DNA of 7,885 nucleotides from Thermoleophilia bacterium (GTDB taxonomy: Bacteria; Actinomycetota; Thermoleophilia; Gaiellales; JAICJC01), in contig JAICJM010000180.1 of the NCBI GenBank assembly GCA_025928435.1, positions 1-7,885 on the forward strand, in the 5' to 3' direction. Below, one piece after another: positions 5,360 through 7,885 of this stretch (position 1 is its first letter; each line of letters opens with the position of its first letter). A program made the position numbers and the translations under genes. A model generated the notes under the pieces. That model worked only from the letters and a program-made list of their open reading frames with translations, was not told the DNA's origin and made no database searches.

Positions 5360-7585
5360 ATGTACGGCGTGATGTCGGAGCACCCCGCCGATTCCGGCCG
5401 CACCACCGGCCGGCTCCCGCGCGCGTACGCCTGGACGATCGTCAAGCTACGATGGCCGATCGTGATCGCATGGGCGGTCGCCGTCGCCTATGCCGCGTTC
5501 GTGCTCCCCGCCCCGGTCCAGCCGCCCGACAACCTCGTCTCCCTCATCCCCGCCCATTCGGCGGCGGTGCGGGCGAACACGTTCGCCCTGCAGCACTTCC
5601 GCGCCCCGCTGACGACCGAGGTGGCGGTGGTGCGACGCGATCCGCACGGCTTCTCCCGGTCGGAGCTGTCAAGGATCGTCTCGACCGCCGCGCACGTCGA
5701 CCGCAAGGCACGGGCGCACCCCGGGTCCGGGCCGGTCGCCCTCCCCGTGATCAACGCCCGCGGCGTCGTCCCCGGCTCGCGGGAGACCGGGACGACGGCG
5801 ATCACCTACCTCGCTTTTCCGCCCTCGATGCCGGTCGCGCGCCAGATCGACGGCGCGAACGGCCTCCGGGGCGGGAGCGGGCACGTCACCGGGATCCTGC
5901 CGGCAGAGGTGCACGAGGGCGGCCTCGTCGACGACGCGCTGCCCTGGATCGAAGCGGCGACGGTGGTCATCATCGCCCTGCTCGTGGGCGTCCGCTTCCG
6001 CGCGCTGGGGGCGCCCCTGCTCACGCTCGCGGCGGTCGGCACCGCGTACACGATGGCACAGCAGGCCGTGAGCCACGCCACCCAGCGGGCGGGGCTCGAG
6101 CAGCCGTCGCTGCTGCGCCCGCTGCTCGTCGCGCTCGTGCTCGGCATCGTCACGGACTACTGCGTCTTCTACCTCGCGAACGCGCATACGAAGACGCTCC
6201 AGGGGGGACCGCGGCTGGACGCGGCGCAGCGGGCAACCGCCGAGACAACCCCGATCGTGGTCGCCGGCGGTGCGATCCTCGCCGCGAGCCTGCTCGCGCT
6301 CCTCGTTGCCCGGACGGAGGTGCTCCAGGAGCTTGGCCCGGCGCTGGCGCTCTCCGTCGCCGCCGCCGTCCTCGTCGCGGTCACGCTCGTGCCCGCGGCC
6401 CTCGCGATCTTCGGCCGGGCGCTCTACTGGCCGCGGCCGCCCGTGCCGGTCGAGGCCGGGACGGAGCCCGTACCCGCCCGGGGCCGGAACTACCTCGCCC
6501 GGCTGATCTCGCACCGGTCGGCGGCGCTCGTGATCGGGCTCGCCTGCGCGGCCGGGCTGGCCTTCGCCGCGGTGGAGGTGCGCGAGGCGAAGCTGGGCGT
6601 GACCACCATCTCGGGCCTTCCCGCAAGCGCCCAGGAGCGGATCGGCGCCGACGACGCCGGCCGCGGCTTCGCGCCCGGCATGCTGGCGCCAGCGCAGGTG
6701 ATCGTCGCCCGGCCCGGGATCGCCTCCGACACGGCCGGGCTGGCGCAGCTCCAGGCCGAGCTGCGGCGGCAGCCGGGCGTCGCCGCGGTCGTCGGACCGG
6801 CCGACACGTCGTTCGCACGCGGCCGGGGCGTGCTCACCAGCGCGTCCGGCGGCGCGGCGCGGTTCCTGGTCGCCTACGACACCGATCCGTACGGGGCGAC
6901 CGCGATCGACCGGGTCGGCACGCTGCGCGGGCGGCTCACGGCGCTGGCCGCGGAGGCCGGGCTCGGCCGGCCGCACACGGCGCTCGCCGGAGACGGCCCT
7001 GTCGCCCACGACACGGTCGCCGCGATGCGCGGCGACCTCGTCCGCGTCGTGGCCGCCGTGCTGGTCGTGAACCTCGTCCTGCTCGTCATCTTCCTGCGCG
7101 CGCTGATCGCGCCCGTGCTGCTCGTCGCGGCGAGCGCGCTCTCCGTCGCGGCCGCGATCGGCATCAGCACTTGGACGTTCCAGACGCTGCTCGGATACGG
7201 CGAGCTGACCTACTACGTGCCGTTCGCGGCCGGCGTCCTGCTCGTGTCCCTGGGGTCGGACTACAACGTCTTCGTCGCCGGCCGGGTGTGGCAGGAGGCG
7301 CGTGTGCGGCCCCTGCGGGAGGCGCTCCGGATCGCGCCGGGCCGCACGGCCGCGGCCGTCCGCACCGCCGGGATCACCCTGGCCGCGAGCTTCGGCATGC
7401 TCGCGATCGTCGAGGTGCGGGCATTCCGGGAGCTCGCGTTCACGATGGCCGTCGGGATCCTGCTCGACACGTTCATCGTGCGGCCGTTCCTCGTCTCGTC
7501 GCTCGTCTCGCTCTTCGGCGAGGTGAGCGGGTGGCCCGGCGGGGCCTTGACCCGCGGCCGCCGCGTCGCCGTCGATGGCGAGTAG
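5360..7585 (+). CDS. MMPL/RND-superfamily exporter
   Basis: A 741-aa membrane protein with the duplicated RND layout: TM1 (about 33-50), a periplasmic domain (51-195), TM2-TM6 (198-351), TM7 (388-405), a second periplasmic domain (406-558) and TM8-TM12 (561-712). The proton-relay Asp-Tyr pairs of MmpL proteins are in place in TM4 (GIVTDYCVFYLAN, D266-Y267) and TM10 (SLGSDYNVF, D634-Y635), so both halves look active as a proton-driven exporter. It has no long cytoplasmic tail such as MmpL3 carries; the C-terminus is only about 20 polar residues. The ATG at 5360 follows GGGAGG. The frame stays open for about 175 codons upstream, but that stretch is antisense to the dehydrogenase gene and Arg/Pro/Ala-rich. 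By family, it would export lipids, hydrophobic metabolites or drugs; the substrate is not readable. It overlaps the next transporter gene by 11 bases. Confidence 0.92.
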   Translation: MYGVMSEHPADSGRTTGRLPRAYAWTIVKLRWPIVIAWAVAVAYAAFVLPAPVQPPDNLVSLIPAHSAAVRANTFALQHFRAPLTTEVAVVRRDPHGFSRSELSRIVSTAAHVDRKARAHPGSGPVALPVINARGVVPGSRETGTTAITYLAFPPSMPVARQIDGANGLRGGSGHVTGILPAEVHEGGLVDDALPWIEAATVVIIALLVGVRFRALGAPLLTLAAVGTAYTMAQQAVSHATQRAGLEQPSLLRPLLVALVLGIVTDYCVFYLANAHTKTLQGGPRLDAAQRATAETTPIVVAGGAILAASLLALLVARTEVLQELGPALALSVAAAVLVAVTLVPAALAIFGRALYWPRPPVPVEAGTEPVPARGRNYLARLISHRSAALVIGLACAAGLAFAAVEVREAKLGVTTISGLPASAQERIGADDAGRGFAPGMLAPAQVIVARPGIASDTAGLAQLQAELRRQPGVAAVVGPADTSFARGRGVLTSASGGAARFLVAYDTDPYGATAIDRVGTLRGRLTALAAEAGLGRPHTALAGDGPVAHDTVAAMRGDLVRVVAAVLVVNLVLLVIFLRALIAPVLLVAASALSVAAAIGISTWTFQTLLGYGELTYYVPFAAGVLLVSLGSDYNVFVAGRVWQEARVRPLREALRIAPGRTAAAVRTAGITLAASFGMLAIVEVRAFRELAFTMAVGILLDTFIVRPFLVSSLVSLFGEVSGWPGGALTRGRRVAVDGE

Positions 7586-7885
7586 CACGCATACCATCCC
7601 GGGCGTCAGATCGATCCCGCTCAGCCTGGGCCTCGCGATCGCCGTCGCCACCGTGCTGGCCGACTCGTCGGTGGTCGTCCTGGCGCTCCCCGACCTGCTG
7701 TCGTCGTTCGACGTCTCGATCGAGCGGATCGCGTGGGTGATCACGGCGTTCAACCTCGCCCTCGCGCTCGCCGCGGTGCCGGCGGCCTACCTGGCCGCCC
7801 GCGCCGGCGCCGGGCGCGTGGCCGCCGGCGGCCTCGCCTGCTTCGCCGCCGCCTCGGCCGTGTGCGCCGCCGCCGGCAGCTTCGA
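7575..7885 (+). CDS. MFS transporter (DHA2-like), N-terminal part
   Basis: The first 103 codons are present and the gene continues past the window. The first helix (about 14-38) ends in ADSSVVVLALPDL (29-41), matching the LDxTVVNVALPxI signature of 14-TM drug:proton antiporters (DHA2). The second helix starts at RIAWVITAFNLALAL (51-65), like the family's WVxTaYxLaxA, and the loop AYLAARAGAGRVAAGG (71-86) takes the place of motif A (GxLaDrxGrr) in altered form. The ATG at 7575 lies inside the end of the MMPL gene, 11 bases before its last base, with no strong Shine-Dalgarno sequence, so translation is probably coupled. No later ATG or GTG is seen before the first helix. Substrate unknown. Confidence 0.82.
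   Translation, partial: MASSTHTIPGVRSIPLSLGLAIAVATVLADSSVVVLALPDLLSSFDVSIERIAWVITAFNLALALAAVPAAYLAARAGAGRVAAGGLACFAAASAVCAAAGSF

Noticed and set aside
7592..7597. TACCAT hexamer inside the start of the MFS gene, as in the leaderless promoters
   Set aside because: The codon at the expected offset is not ATG or GTG, so the geometry seen elsewhere is not completed; likely coincidence within coding sequence.
5669..7753. A 694-codon open frame on the minus strand across the MMPL and MFS genes
   Set aside because: Its Arg/Asp/Gly/His-rich composition without motifs is typical of an antisense shadow; the plus strand encodes well-recognised transporters.

Overview
The window is very G+C-rich, with G/C-dominated third codon positions, short intergenic gaps, GTG starts and several start codons lying 6-7 nt downstream of a -10-like hexamer (leaderless pattern). 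This suggests an actinobacterium, possibly of the Thermoleophilia type (Gaiellales/Solirubrobacterales). The placement is inference from composition and gene style; there is no rRNA or other marker gene here.

Layout, left to right. (1) The C-terminal 120 codons of an acyl-CoA dehydrogenase-fold flavoprotein (+) run into a perfect 17-bp hairpin with A and T tracts on both sides, a bidirectional terminator shared with the convergent gene. (2) An APC-superfamily amino-acid/amine permease (-, 506 aa) has its own sigma70-like promoter and a good ribosome binding site. (3) Divergent from it is a two-gene unit (+): a small zinc-ribbon membrane protein and, translationally coupled through a GTGA overlap, a degenerate universal-stress-protein-like gene. 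(4) Immediately after that stop codon lies a 67-bp inverted repeat made of two 20-bp arms, each containing a GGGGTCWGACCCC palindrome; it looks like a REPIN-type element. (5) A 188-aa protein of unknown function with a CxCG motif (+). (6) A converging two-gene unit (-): an iron-containing alcohol dehydrogenase-like oxidoreductase followed by a YjbQ/UPF0047 protein. (7) Divergent from the dehydrogenase by 47 bp is a 741-aa MMPL/RND exporter (+) whose end overlaps by 11 bp the start of an MFS transporter (DHA2-like) that leaves the window.

Functional reading. The window is a mosaic of short transcription units rather than one pathway. Two units stand out: the zinc-ribbon membrane protein plus USP-like pair, which may be a small stress or signalling module, and the MMPL plus MFS pair, which looks like an export operon. 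The best candidates for something not well described are the inverted-repeat element, the USP-like protein with a lost ATP-binding loop, and the dehydrogenase with Gln in place of one metal-binding His. No tRNA, rRNA, CRISPR array, transposase gene or integron was seen. No stretch longer than 300 bases lacks a gene; the largest gap is the 140-bp divergent promoter region at 1946-2085.
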